Made by a program: the position numbers and the translations under genes | The notes under the pieces: model-generated | What the model was told of the DNA's origin: nothing | Database searches by the model: none | Seen by the model: the letters and a program-made list of their open reading frames with translations, nothing else | Shown: piece after piece, positions 30,831 to 37,994 of the stretch | Position numbering within the stretch: the stretch's first letter is position 1 | Layout of the letters: every line of letters starts with the position of its first letter | Assembly (NCBI GenBank): GCA_018268515.1 | Contig: JAFDWK010000095.1 | Location: 1 to 38,062 of the forward strand | Source: Actinomycetota bacterium | GTDB lineage: Bacteria > Actinomycetota > Actinomycetes > Actinomycetales > Microbacteriaceae | Reading direction: 5' to 3' | DNA length: 38,062 bases

Positions 30831-32273
30831 ATGCTCAACATGGCCGATTCCCTCGCGCGCCTGGGCGCCCTCGCCGAGAATCCGGTCGTGCGCACCCTGG
30901 CCGCGGCCTTCGCCGATGCCGGGTTCGACCTCGCCGTCGTCGGCGGCCCGGTGCGCGACGCGCTGCTCGGGCGTCCCACGCACGATCTCGACTTCACCAC
31001 GAACGCCCGTCCCGATGACATCCTGCGCATCGTGAGGCCGATCTCGACCACGCAGTGGGACATCGGTCGGGAGTTCGGCACGATCGGCGCCAAGGTGCCT
31101 TCGCCGGACGGCCCGTCCGAGCAGGTCGAGATCACCACGTACCGCGCCGACGCGTACGACGGCGTCACCCGCAAGCCCGTCGTCTCCTTCGGCGACGACA
31201 TCGACGGCGACCTGGTGCGCCGCGACTTCACGGTCAACGCGATGGCGTTCCTGGTGCCGCAGCAGAAGCTGGTGGATCCGACCGGGGGCGTGGAGGATCT
31301 GCTCGCGGGGATTCTGCGCACGCCCACCGCCCCCGAGGTGAGCTTCGGCGACGACCCGCTGCGCATGCTCCGCGCGGCCCGGTTCAGCGCCCAGCTCGGG
31401 TTCGGCATCGAGGAGCGCACGCTCGCCGCGATCTCCGAACTGCGCGCGACGCTGAGCATCGTGAGCCCCGAGCGCATCCAGGCGGAGCTGATCCGCCTGC
31501 TGCAGTCCGACGACCCGGTGCGCGGGATCCGGGTGCTCGTGGACACCGGGCTGATCGACGAGTTCCTGCCCGAGGTGAGCGCGCTCAAGCTGGAGATCGA
31601 CGAGCACCACCACCACAAGGACGTCTACGAGCACTCCCTGACGGCGCTCGAGCAGGCGATCGCGCTCGAGCACGCCCGCCATCCGGGAGAACCGGCCGAC
31701 GCCGTGCTGCGGCTCGCGGTGTTGCTGCACGACATCGGCAAGCCGCGCACCCGCAAGCTCGAGCCCGGGGGAGCGGTGAGCTTCCACCACCACGACGTGG
31801 TCGGATCCCGGCTCGCCCGCAAGAGGCTGCAAGCGCTCCGGTTCGACAAGGAGTCGACCGAGGCTGTGGCGACCCTGATCGAACTGCACCTGCGCTTCTT
31901 CGGCTACGCCGAGGGCGCCTGGACCGACTCCGCGGTGCGCCGCTACGTGCGCGATGCCGGCGATCAGCTGGAGCGCCTGCACATCCTCACCCGCGCCGAT
32001 GTCACCACCCGCAACAAGCGGAAGGCCGCCCGGCTGGCCGCGGCCTACGACGACATCGAGCAGCGGATCGCCGCCCTGCGCGAGCAGGAGCAGATCGACG
32101 CGATCCGCCCCGAGCTCGACGGCAACGACGTGCAGCGGATCCTCGGCATCGCCCCGGGCCGCGAGGTCGGCGAGGCCTACCGGTTCCTGCTCGAGCTGCG
32201 CCTCGACGAGGGGCTGATCGGCCCGGAGGCCGCCGAGCAGCGCCTGCGCGACTGGTGGGCCGCCCGCGGCTGA
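30831..32273 (+). CDS. pcnA: CCA tRNA nucleotidyltransferase with HD domain
   Basis: A 480-aa class II nucleotidyltransferase that adds or repairs the 3' CCA of tRNAs. VVGGPVRDALLGRPTHDLDFTTNARPDDI (about 36-65) has the GG...(D)xD catalytic motif with the metal-binding DLD (52-54). IEITTYRADAYDG and VRRDFTVNAMAF are further head-domain motifs, and SFGDDPLRMLRAARFSAQLGF is the nucleotide-selection neck. LLHDIGKPRTR (near 300) is an HD phosphohydrolase domain, as in actinobacterial members. The first ATG is used with a leaderless promoter (TACCCT). In other Actinobacteria this core gene lies near the DUF6049-murJ pair; here it is about 11 kb away. Confidence 0.95.
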   Translation: MLNMADSLARLGALAENPVVRTLAAAFADAGFDLAVVGGPVRDALLGRPTHDLDFTTNARPDDILRIVRPISTTQWDIGREFGTIGAKVPSPDGPSEQVEITTYRADAYDGVTRKPVVSFGDDIDGDLVRRDFTVNAMAFLVPQQKLVDPTGGVEDLLAGILRTPTAPEVSFGDDPLRMLRAARFSAQLGFGIEERTLAAISELRATLSIVSPERIQAELIRLLQSDDPVRGIRVLVDTGLIDEFLPEVSALKLEIDEHHHHKDVYEHSLTALEQAIALEHARHPGEPADAVLRLAVLLHDIGKPRTRKLEPGGAVSFHHHDVVGSRLARKRLQALRFDKESTEAVATLIELHLRFFGYAEGAWTDSAVRRYVRDAGDQLERLHILTRADVTTRNKRKAARLAAAYDDIEQRIAALREQEQIDAIRPELDGNDVQRILGIAPGREVGEAYRFLLELRLDEGLIGPEAAEQRLRDWWAARG

Positions 32274-32326
32274 GGCTCGCCCTGAACGGGTCGCGGGTCG
32301 TCACGAGTTCGCGCGGGACGGCCGCC

Positions 32327-32360
32327 GGCCGGTCGCTGAGCCTGTCGAAGCGTCCGGCCC
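32327..32360. repeat. REP-like palindrome downstream of pcnA
   Basis: GGCCGG and CCGGCC arms enclose a GCTGAGCCTGTCGAAGC core. The minus-strand core CTTCGACAGGCTCAG matches the repeat at 21024-21050 with one difference. It lies in the 127-bp convergent gap between pcnA and the toxin gene and may help terminate both. Confidence 0.8.
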
Positions 32361-32400
32361 GTGGATTCGGCCGCGTCAGCGGATCCACTCCCCCTGCCGA

Positions 32401-32796
32401 TCACTCGATCCGCTCGGGCACGATGATCTCGACGTGCTCGGAGACGAGTTCGAAATCCTTCGGGTTCAGCGTGAGGAGGCCGGCTCCGAGAGCATAGGCG
32501 TGCCCGGCCAGCATGGTGTCCTTGCTTCGCGCGTGGGCCGGGCGCCCCTGGGCGACGGTCGCCGCGATGAATCCGTATCCTTCCGCGGCGGACCGGTCGA
32601 ACGGCAGCCAGCTGTCCGAGAACAAGGACTCCGCGCGAGCGATGTCCTCGGTCCTGGCGCGCCGCATCTCGGGATCCGTCGCGTGGTTGATGCCGAATCG
32701 CAGCTCCGCATAGACCAGTGAGCTCAAGGCGAACTCGCCTTCGGGCAACCGGAGACGGCGGAGAGCAATCAGCACGTTCGTGTCGAGCAGGATCAT
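32401..32796 (-). CDS. PIN-domain toxin (VapC/FitB family)
   Basis: A 131-aa PIN-domain endoribonuclease toxin. The four acidic/active-site positions are visible: D5 (MILLDTNVLIAL), E31 (SLVYAELRFGI), D93 (SKDTMLAGHA) and the terminal N111/D114 (LTLNPKDF). LSSLVYAELRFGI and the ILLDTNV N-terminus are typical of FitB-type PIN toxins, which cut tRNA or mRNA. ATG at 32796 overlaps the stop of the antitoxin gene (ATGA at 32793-32796), the usual antitoxin-first coupled order. The longer reading to 33009 is rejected because it overlaps the antitoxin gene. Confidence 0.93.
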   Translation of the reverse strand: MILLDTNVLIALRRLRLPEGEFALSSLVYAELRFGINHATDPEMRRARTEDIARAESLFSDSWLPFDRSAAEGYGFIAATVAQGRPAHARSKDTMLAGHAYALGAGLLTLNPKDFELVSEHVEIIVPERIE

Positions 32797-33191
32797 CGCT
32801 CGTCGGCCTCGCGAGCCGCCTTCTCCGCGCGGTACTCGCTCTCGAGCCGAGCGGCCTTCTCCCAGGGGTCCTCGAACTCGTCCGTGTCCGGTGGGATCCG
32901 GCGAGCCTCTTCGAGCTCGCGCAGCCAATCCACTGCGGTCTGCTGCTGCTCGGGCGTGGGTGGATTCGCGGCGATCCACGCGTTGACTTCGCTTCCGGGA
33001 ACAGACCACCGCCGAGGCGGTCGATGCTGAAGGACGTACTCCTCGAGTCGGCTCGGCACTTCCTCGCCGTGCGCGACGCGCGTCACCACATCACGCACCT
33101 CCGCCTCCATGGAGCGGGAGTTGCGCTTGGCGCGCTTCTTGAGCGCCTCGACCACCTCGTCGGGCAGGTTGCGGATCGTGATCGCCGCCAT
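32793..33191 (-). CDS. FitA-like ribbon-helix-helix antitoxin
   Basis: A 132-aa antitoxin. Residues 1-40 (MAAITIRNLPDEVVEALKKR followed by AKRNSRSMEAEVRDVV) are a FitA/Arc-type ribbon-helix-helix DNA-binding domain. The rest, rich in Glu, Arg and Trp, would wrap the toxin and block its active site. It is longer than a typical 80-aa FitA, because of a central Pro/Glu segment (AANPPTPEQQQTAVDWLRELEEARRIPPDTDEFEDPWEKAARLE). ATG at 33191 has GGGAGG 7 nt upstream. The palindrome TGCTAGCA (33220-33227) in the promoter is a possible autoregulatory operator. Confidence 0.9.
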   Translation of the reverse strand: MAAITIRNLPDEVVEALKKRAKRNSRSMEAEVRDVVTRVAHGEEVPSRLEEYVLQHRPPRRWSVPGSEVNAWIAANPPTPEQQQTAVDWLRELEEARRIPPDTDEFEDPWEKAARLESEYRAEKAAREADER

Positions 33192-33219
33192 CGTGCGCCT
33201 CCCTCACCGGATGTCCATA

Positions 33220-33227
33220 TGCTAGCA
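33220..33227. promoter_or_regulatory. Candidate operator of the toxin-antitoxin operon
   Basis: The perfect 8-bp palindrome TGCTAGCA lies about 30 bp upstream of the antitoxin start, where FitA-type proteins usually bind. It is short, so chance is possible. Confidence 0.35.
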
Positions 33228-33253
33228 CTTTGCGAGCAGGATGGGTCGGATCC

Positions 33254-33364
33254 TCATTCCTCGACGTCGAGCGATCCCTCCTGGGAGTCGAGGGGCGTCT
33301 CGCCATGCAGGGCCGCCTGCACGAGATGCGTGAGATCGATCGAGATGATCCGCGGCGCGGCCAT
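33254..33364 (-). CDS. Possible 36-aa small protein downstream of the HAAS-type gene
   Basis: An ATG 4 nt after the stop of the HAAS-type gene opens a 36-codon frame: MAAPRIISIDLTHLVQAALH, then GETPLDSQEGSLDVEE. About 31 of 36 codons end in G or C, as in coding sequence here, and the peptide has a hydrophobic-amphipathic front and an acidic tail. No own ribosome-binding site is seen; translation would be coupled. Family unknown; it may be a real partner of the membrane protein or chance. Confidence 0.45.
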   Translation of the reverse strand: MAAPRIISIDLTHLVQAALHGETPLDSQEGSLDVEE

Positions 33365-33367
33365 CGC

Positions 33368-34477
33368 TCAGCCCGCCGGAGTGGGAGTCGGCGTCGGGCT
33401 CGGCGCGGCGTCGGACGGTTGCGGTGAGGGCGACGCCGTCGGCGCCACGCTCGAGCCCGGCGTGGGCTTCGGCGTCACGGTGAGGGCGCGATCGGGGGCG
33501 CGCAGGAACGGCGGTTGCGGTGTGAGCGTCGTCGACGGATCCAGCTGGCCCGTCGTGTCGTCGATCCGGCCGAGCTGCAGCGGGTAGACGTTCCAGACCG
33601 GGCGCCCTTGCTCGTCGCGGAACGGCACCACGACGTTCTCACTGGCACCGGAGTCCACCCGACCCCTGCCGCTCTCGATGTTCTCGCTCTCCTCACCGAA
33701 CAGATTCACGGGAGTCCCGCGATTCGTGTAGATCTGGGCGCCTTCGATGACGTTCCCGTCCTTGTCGTAGACGAAGAGGTTTCCGATCTGCGTGCCGTCG
33801 AGCAGCAGCCCCGGTGGAGGCTGATGCCCCGCCGAGTCCGCGGGATAGGCGATCGCGTTGGACACGCCGAACATGACGGGGGAGAACAGTAACGGCAGGA
33901 ACAGCACGGCGAGGATGCTGGCGCCCGTGCGCACGTGCCGCAGTGCGTTCTTCGGCAGCCAGCGGCCGCGCCCCCACTGCACGCTGATCAGCACGATGGT
34001 GGCGAAGAGCACCCAGGTGAACACCTGCGCGGGGAAGCCGCCATATCCCGCGATCGTGCGAGGACCGAGACCCGCCGGGATGGCCACCAACCCGGCGAGG
34101 ACGAGTCCGCGCAGCACCCACCACACCGGACGCAACGCGATCAGCAGATCCAGCAGCCAGGCGCCGAATGCCGAGGATCGGATCCGCCCCACGAGGCGTC
34201 CGGCTCTCGCGGCGATGCGCTCGCGCCACGGCGTCTTCGTCGCCGAGACCGCACTGCGCTCGGGAAGGCCCGCGGCAGAGCGCAGTTCCGCGGCGTAGGC
34301 GGCCGGATCACCCAGGTCGATCGCACCGTCGTGGTCCGCGGCCTGATCGGTGAGGTCTCCGACGAGCCCCTCGACGAGGTCGTCGATCTCCTCGGCCGGC
34401 AGATCCGCGAGCTGTGCGCGGACGGCGTCGGCGAACGCGCGGATCCGCTCCGCGGCGGCCAGGGTGGTGTCGTTCAT
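33368..34477 (-). CDS. HAAS-domain membrane protein, partner of PadR regulator
   Basis: A 369-aa protein in three parts. Residues 1-70 (AAAERIRAFADAVRAQLADLPAEEIDDLVEGLVGDLTDQAADHDGAIDLGDPAAYAAELRSAAGL) are a HAAS/DUF1700-type module, which typically accompanies PadR regulators. About residues 105-205 hold transmembrane helices (WLLDLLIALRPVWWVLRGLVLAGLVAIPAGL, VFTWVLFATIVLISVQW, GASILAVLFLPLLFSPVMFGV). The C-terminal about 160 residues form a polar, probably extracytoplasmic domain ending in a Pro/Thr/Ser-rich tail (TPKPTPGSSVAPTASPSPQP). ATG overlaps the padR stop (ATGA, 34474-34477). Such pairs are thought to couple membrane or stress signals to gene control; the mechanism is unproven. Confidence 0.85.
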   Translation of the reverse strand: MNDTTLAAAERIRAFADAVRAQLADLPAEEIDDLVEGLVGDLTDQAADHDGAIDLGDPAAYAAELRSAAGLPERSAVSATKTPWRERIAARAGRLVGRIRSSAFGAWLLDLLIALRPVWWVLRGLVLAGLVAIPAGLGPRTIAGYGGFPAQVFTWVLFATIVLISVQWGRGRWLPKNALRHVRTGASILAVLFLPLLFSPVMFGVSNAIAYPADSAGHQPPPGLLLDGTQIGNLFVYDKDGNVIEGAQIYTNRGTPVNLFGEESENIESGRGRVDSGASENVVVPFRDEQGRPVWNVYPLQLGRIDDTTGQLDPSTTLTPQPPFLRAPDRALTVTPKPTPGSSVAPTASPSPQPSDAAPSPTPTPTPAG

Positions 34478-34911
34478 CGCTGCGCTCCTTCGGAGAGGAT
34501 CCCGGTGGGGTTGACGGGGGGATTGAACAGGGCGGGTCGCCGTGCGGAGTCCGCGTCAGGCGATCCGGGGGGAGCGAGTGCCGCCGTCGGAACGTGTGGC
34601 GCGAGCAATCCCGACATCGCCACCGCGAAATGCGACCAGGTCGCGATCTGCTCGTCGAGCATGAGCCTGCCCTGCGCGGTGATCGCGTAGTACTTGCGGT
34701 GCGGTCCGCCATCGGAGGGGACGACATAGCTCGAGAGCGCCCCGCCGGAGTAGAGGCGCCGCAGCGTGCCGTAGACCGAGGCGTCGCCGACGTCGCCGAT
34801 CCCGGCGTCACGCAGGCGCCGCACGATGTCGTAGCCGTAGCCGTCCTCGTCGCGTACGACGGCGAGCACCGCCAGATCCAGCACGCCCTTCAGCAGCTGC
34901 GTCGTATCCAT
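34474..34911 (-). CDS. PadR family transcriptional regulator
   Basis: A 145-aa winged-helix regulator. MDTTQLLKGVLDLAVLAVVRDEDGYGYDIVRRLRDAGIGDVGDASVYGTLRRLYSGGALSSYVVPSDGGPHRKYYAITAQGRLML is the classical PadR signature (G.l...iL..L......YGYei...L, sYg.L.rLe..GlL, gp.RkyY.lT..G). ATG at 34911 has AGGAGG 4 nt upstream. The in-frame ATG at 34971 would add Arg/Gly residues encoded across an inverted repeat (34924-34939) and is not used. It is coupled to the HAAS-type gene. The C-terminal helix is unusually Pro/Ala-rich (APHVPTAALAPPGSPDADS). Confidence 0.93.
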   Translation of the reverse strand: MDTTQLLKGVLDLAVLAVVRDEDGYGYDIVRRLRDAGIGDVGDASVYGTLRRLYSGGALSSYVVPSDGGPHRKYYAITAQGRLMLDEQIATWSHFAVAMSGLLAPHVPTAALAPPGSPDADSARRPALFNPPVNPTGILSEGAQR

Positions 34912-34954
34912 TCCGCCTCCTCTGCCACGGCTCCGTGGCTGCATTGCTCCGCAC

Positions 34955-34977
34955 ACTACCACGCGATGCACAGTAGT
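34955..34977. promoter_or_regulatory. Candidate PadR operator
   Basis: ACTAC (34955-34959) and GTAGT (34973-34977) form a spaced inverted repeat about 45 bp upstream of padR. A separate GCCACGG-CT-CCGTGGC hairpin (34924-34939) lies in the leader. Both are tentative regulatory sites. Confidence 0.35.
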
Positions 34978-35054
34978 ATCCAGAGCGGCACAGCCGATCT
35001 CGGATCCGCCCGCCTTACACTGGACCCACTCCGTCGCCGATGATCGGAGACCCT

Positions 35055-36380
35055 GTGTCCTCTGGCTGGCAGCCTTCCCGCGAACCCGCGCCCTCTGCGT
35101 CGCGGCTGCTCATCGAGCGCGCGCACGAGGAGCTCGTCGCCGGCAACATCGGCGACGGCCGGCTGGCGAACGTGCGCTCGCTCGTGCGCGAATCGTGGGA
35201 GCGGTCCTGGCGGCAGCGGGTCGGCGCCGAGGGACTCCCGCCGCTGGACTTCACCCTGGAGGCGCTCGACGCCTACCGTCTCGCGCACCCGCTCGCCGGC
35301 GTGATGGACACCATCCGCGCGCTGCTGCTGCCCGGATCCGCCGAAGACTCCGGTGTCATCGTCGCCGTCGGCGATCACGCGGGGCGGCTGCTGTGGGTCG
35401 AAGGGGATCTGAACCAGCGGATCCTGACCGGCGAGATGGGTTTCGTCGAGGGAGCGAACTGGTCGGAGCGCGCTGTCGGCACCTCCGCTCCGGGCACCGC
35501 ACTCGAACTCGGGTCCGCGGTGCAGATCCACGGTGCCGAGCACTACAACCGCCTGGTGCAGCCGTGGTCGTGCACGGCGACCCCGGTCTTCGACCCCGAG
35601 GACCGACGCATCCTCGGGGTGATCGACGTGACCGGCGGATCCGAGGCTGCGAGCCCGCAGGCGCGCATGCTGGTGGACGCCACCGCGCGCGCGGTCGAGG
35701 CGGAGCTGCTGGTCGCCCGGCTGCGAGCCAGGGCCGAGCCCGCCCCGCCCGTGCCCGCACCGAAGCGCCGGCAGAGCCCCGAGCGCGCCGCGCTGCGGGT
35801 GCTCGGCCGGGATCGCGCACGGCTCGAGGTGACCGGCGGCGACGGAGAGCGGTCGGTCGAGCTCAGCGCACGGCACGCCGAGATCCTGCTGCTGCTGGCC
35901 GTGCACCGGCAGGGGTTGTCGGCCGAGCGCCTCGCGGAGCTGGTGTACGGCGAGGGATCCTCGGCCGACACACTGCGGCCCGAGATGGTGCGCCTGCGCA
36001 AGGCGCTGGAGCGGGTCTGGCCCGCGCTCGCGCCGGAATCCCGCCCGTACCGGCTGACCGTGCCGCTGGAGACCGACGCACAGGACGTGTTGTCGCTGCT
36101 GGATCGCGGGGCGCACCGGGTGGCGCTGAGCGCGTACCGCGGCCCGGTGCTGCCGGACTCGACGGCGCCCGGGATCGAGGAGTATCGCGAGTCGGTGCGC
36201 TCCACGCTGCGCGAGACGATGCGCACCGAGGCCAGCGTCGACGTGCTGCTGAGCTACGCGGAGATCCCCGAGGGCTCCGAAGACGCCGAGATCCTGCGGC
36301 TGTGCCTGGAACTGCTGCCCGCGCGCTCGCCGAAGCGCGCGAGCCTGGTCAGCCGCATCGAACGCCTCGAGCAGGCCTGA
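35055..36380 (+). CDS. GAF-domain transcriptional regulator with C-terminal winged helix (AcoR-like sensor part)
   Basis: A 441-aa regulator. The N-terminal AcoR-type sensor includes RVRESWERSW-like VRSLVRESWERSWRQRV and a GAF domain (about 80-205): DSGVIVAVGDHAGRLLWVEGDLNQR, FVEGANWSERAVGTSAPGTALELGSAVQIHGAEHYNRLVQPWSCTATPVFDPEDRRILGVIDVTGG. The AAA+ and Fis domains of true AcoR are absent. Instead a C-terminal winged-helix-like segment (ELSARHAEILLLLAVHRQGLSAERLAELVYGEGSSADTLRPEMVRLRKALE) follows. Such proteins often control aldehyde or alcohol dehydrogenase genes nearby, but none is present here. GTG at 35055 is chosen for its CGGAG ribosome-binding site; ATG at 35040 is the alternative. 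A TACACT -10 at 35016-35021 fits a short leader. Confidence 0.87.
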   Translation: MSSGWQPSREPAPSASRLLIERAHEELVAGNIGDGRLANVRSLVRESWERSWRQRVGAEGLPPLDFTLEALDAYRLAHPLAGVMDTIRALLLPGSAEDSGVIVAVGDHAGRLLWVEGDLNQRILTGEMGFVEGANWSERAVGTSAPGTALELGSAVQIHGAEHYNRLVQPWSCTATPVFDPEDRRILGVIDVTGGSEAASPQARMLVDATARAVEAELLVARLRARAEPAPPVPAPKRRQSPERAALRVLGRDRARLEVTGGDGERSVELSARHAEILLLLAVHRQGLSAERLAELVYGEGSSADTLRPEMVRLRKALERVWPALAPESRPYRLTVPLETDAQDVLSLLDRGAHRVALSAYRGPVLPDSTAPGIEEYRESVRSTLRETMRTEASVDVLLSYAEIPEGSEDAEILRLCLELLPARSPKRASLVSRIERLEQA

Positions 36381-36383
36381 AGC

Positions 36384-36422
36384 CCGGAGTCGTTGAGGGA
36401 GTAGCGCCGCTAGCGCGGCGAG
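36384..36422. repeat. Short hairpin repeat at the edge of the mobile-element remnant
   Basis: CGGAGTCGTTGAGGGAGTAG leads into CGCCGC-TAGC-GCGGCG (36405-36420), a GC-rich hairpin. I recall similar GTTGAG...GCGAGAYGA sequences as dispersed repeats in Microbacteriaceae (unverified). It separates the GAF regulator from relaxase-like sequence. Confidence 0.55.
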
Positions 36423-37072
36423 ATGACACACGTGCGCCTTCTGAGAGCGCAGCTCACACTCGTCGACCAGCTACGCGCGGCGCCGCTTGACGATCGAGAG
36501 CGGTGGGTGCAGACTGCACGCCAGGCGTCGGGCACCCTGGCCGCGTGGAGGAACGCCGTTGAGGAGACACCCGGGCCGCTCGCCGAGGCATCTAAGATGC
36601 TCGGCCGGTCGGCGCAGACCTACCGCAGTGAGGACCGGTCGCCGTTCCCGCACCAGCAGCAGTTCTCCATGGCGGCATCGATGATGTCGGCCGCCGCGCT
36701 GACCCGGGGCGGGACCGCCGCCTACGCCGCGCTCATCATGAACATGACGGCGCTGACGTTGGCGATCAGCAAGGCGTTGCGTGCGACCGCGGAGCGGAGC
36801 GGCGCGACGCGGACCGTGAGCTGACGACGGCCCGCACGCAACTCGAGCTGGTTCACTTGCGCCTTGCGGTCGAGGCGCCGGCGCCGGCGGTGACGACCAC
36901 GGCTCCGGAGCCGACCGCGTCGCTGGATCCCGAGCTGCAGAAGATGCTTGATCGGATCCGCGCCGGCAGGCCCGGTGTGGGGGCTGCTCAGCCGCCGATC
37001 CCGGGCACCCTGCCGGAGCGGCCGCGCACACGTACAGGACCGGAGACCGATCGCGGGATCGGCCGTTAGGAG
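36423..37072 (+). pseudogene. Mobilisation relaxase gene remnant (C-terminal part, frameshifted)
   Basis: The frame 36423-36824 encodes QLTLVDQLRAAPLDDRERWVQTARQASGTLAAWRNAVEETPGPLAEASKMLGRSAQ, which resembles the C-terminal region of actinobacterial relaxase/mobilisation nucleases (W..AAR.A.G..AAW....E..PGPLA.A...L.RSAQ). The relaxase N-terminus is missing: a repeat and an unrelated gene lie immediately upstream. The frame stops at 36824, but a second frame continues as DADRELTTARTQLELVHLRL and on to a stop at 37072. The switch coincides with a 5-bp tandem duplication (GCGGA at 36789-36793 and 36794-36798). Removing one unit joins the frames without a stop. So it is a truncated and frameshifted remnant. 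Confidence 0.7.
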
Positions 37073-37082
37073 GGGGTACCCG

Positions 37083-37934
37083 ATGGAAAGCGATGGGATC
37101 AACGAGGGCCTGCAGCGTGAGATGCAGATCCTCCTTGCCGCGGCAACGCAGCTGGGCCGCAAGCTCGCCCAGCTGCACGAGACGATGCAACGTCGCGCGG
37201 CACGTCGGAGCCAGGCGGAGGCGGACCGGCTGCGCTCCCGGTTCGACAGCGAACGGGCTGCAGCTCGTGTCGTCGTCGACCAGACCCGCGACCCGCAGTG
37301 GTGGGACCGAGCCCGCCCCGAGCAGATCGCGGATACGTACCGTGTTGCCCGCGCGTGGGAGGACGCCGACCGCGACATTCGTGCCGGCCGGGAACGGATG
37401 GATCGGGAGCTGACCACGCGCTACGGCATGACTCCGCTGCAGGCGGCCGAGGTTGGTCGTGAGCGGATCCGTGAGGCCGAAGAGCGCATGTCGCGCACGC
37501 CGAACACCGAGGCGGGGGAGACCCTGGACCAGCTGGAAGCGGCCATGCTCCTCGGTGAGGCCGCGCAGCTGCGCGAGGACGACGAGCACGAGCGCGACAG
37601 GAGCGCCGCCGATGAGCCCGATCAGGAGCAGGCCGCGACCGCCGACGTCGACGAGCACCAGACGAACGCGCGTGCTGCTCACGACCGTGCCGGTTCCCTC
37701 GAAGGCGAGGCCGCGGCCGTCCGGTACGACTCGCAGGCGCGCCGCGATCAGACCGCCGCCACTATGCAGAGCAAGGGCATCGACGGTGACCTGATTGTGA
37801 CGCGTATGAACGCCGACGTCAGCCAGGGCCGCCCTGCCGGTGCCGCCGTGGGCCAGAAGAGTGCAACCCGCGCACGCAAGCGCCCCGGCGCCGGCGTGGG
37901 CACGGAGCGGTCCCGCCAGGACCGCGGCCGCTGA
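37083..37934 (+). CDS. Mobile-element-associated hypothetical protein (relaxase companion)
   Basis: A 283-aa charged, largely helical protein without membrane segments. LQREMQILLAAATQLGRKLAQLHETMQRRAARRSQAEADRLRSRFDSERAAARVVVDQTRDPQWWDRARPEQIADTYRVARAWEDAD resembles proteins encoded directly after relaxases in actinobacterial integrative or mobilisable elements. The rest is Glu/Ala/Arg-rich, with a low-complexity tail (RARKRPGAGVGTERSRQDRGR). ATG at 37083 has AGGAGGGGG upstream; the frame opening at 36948 overlaps the relaxase remnant and is rejected. It lies 10 bp after the relaxase frame and was presumably co-transcribed with it. Unlike the relaxase it appears intact. The function is not established; a role in DNA transfer is inferred only from position. 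Confidence 0.75.
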   Translation: MESDGINEGLQREMQILLAAATQLGRKLAQLHETMQRRAARRSQAEADRLRSRFDSERAAARVVVDQTRDPQWWDRARPEQIADTYRVARAWEDADRDIRAGRERMDRELTTRYGMTPLQAAEVGRERIREAEERMSRTPNTEAGETLDQLEAAMLLGEAAQLREDDEHERDRSAADEPDQEQAATADVDEHQTNARAAHDRAGSLEGEAAAVRYDSQARRDQTAATMQSKGIDGDLIVTRMNADVSQGRPAGAAVGQKSATRARKRPGAGVGTERSRQDRGR

Positions 37935-37946
37935 CCGCAGCTGTGA

Positions 37947-37983
37947 GACGAAGGGCCCCGGGTTGCACTCGGGGCCCTTCGTC
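37947..37983. terminator. Strong bidirectional terminator
   Basis: Perfect 14-bp inverted repeat GACGAAGGGCCCCG (37947-37960) and CGGGGCCCTTCGTC (37970-37983) with a 9-nt loop. It lies between the plus-strand gene ending at 37934 and a minus-strand frame ending at 37995. Confidence 0.85.
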
Positions 37984-37994
37984 ATGGGGGAGAC

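Noticed and set aside
30153-31982. 609-codon minus-strand frame opposite tetR and pcnA
   Set aside because: It is the shadow of two plus-strand genes with clear motifs.
36471-37985. 504-codon minus-strand frame opposite the relaxase remnant and companion gene
   Set aside because: It runs across the terminator hairpin, and the composition is that of an antisense GC-rich frame.
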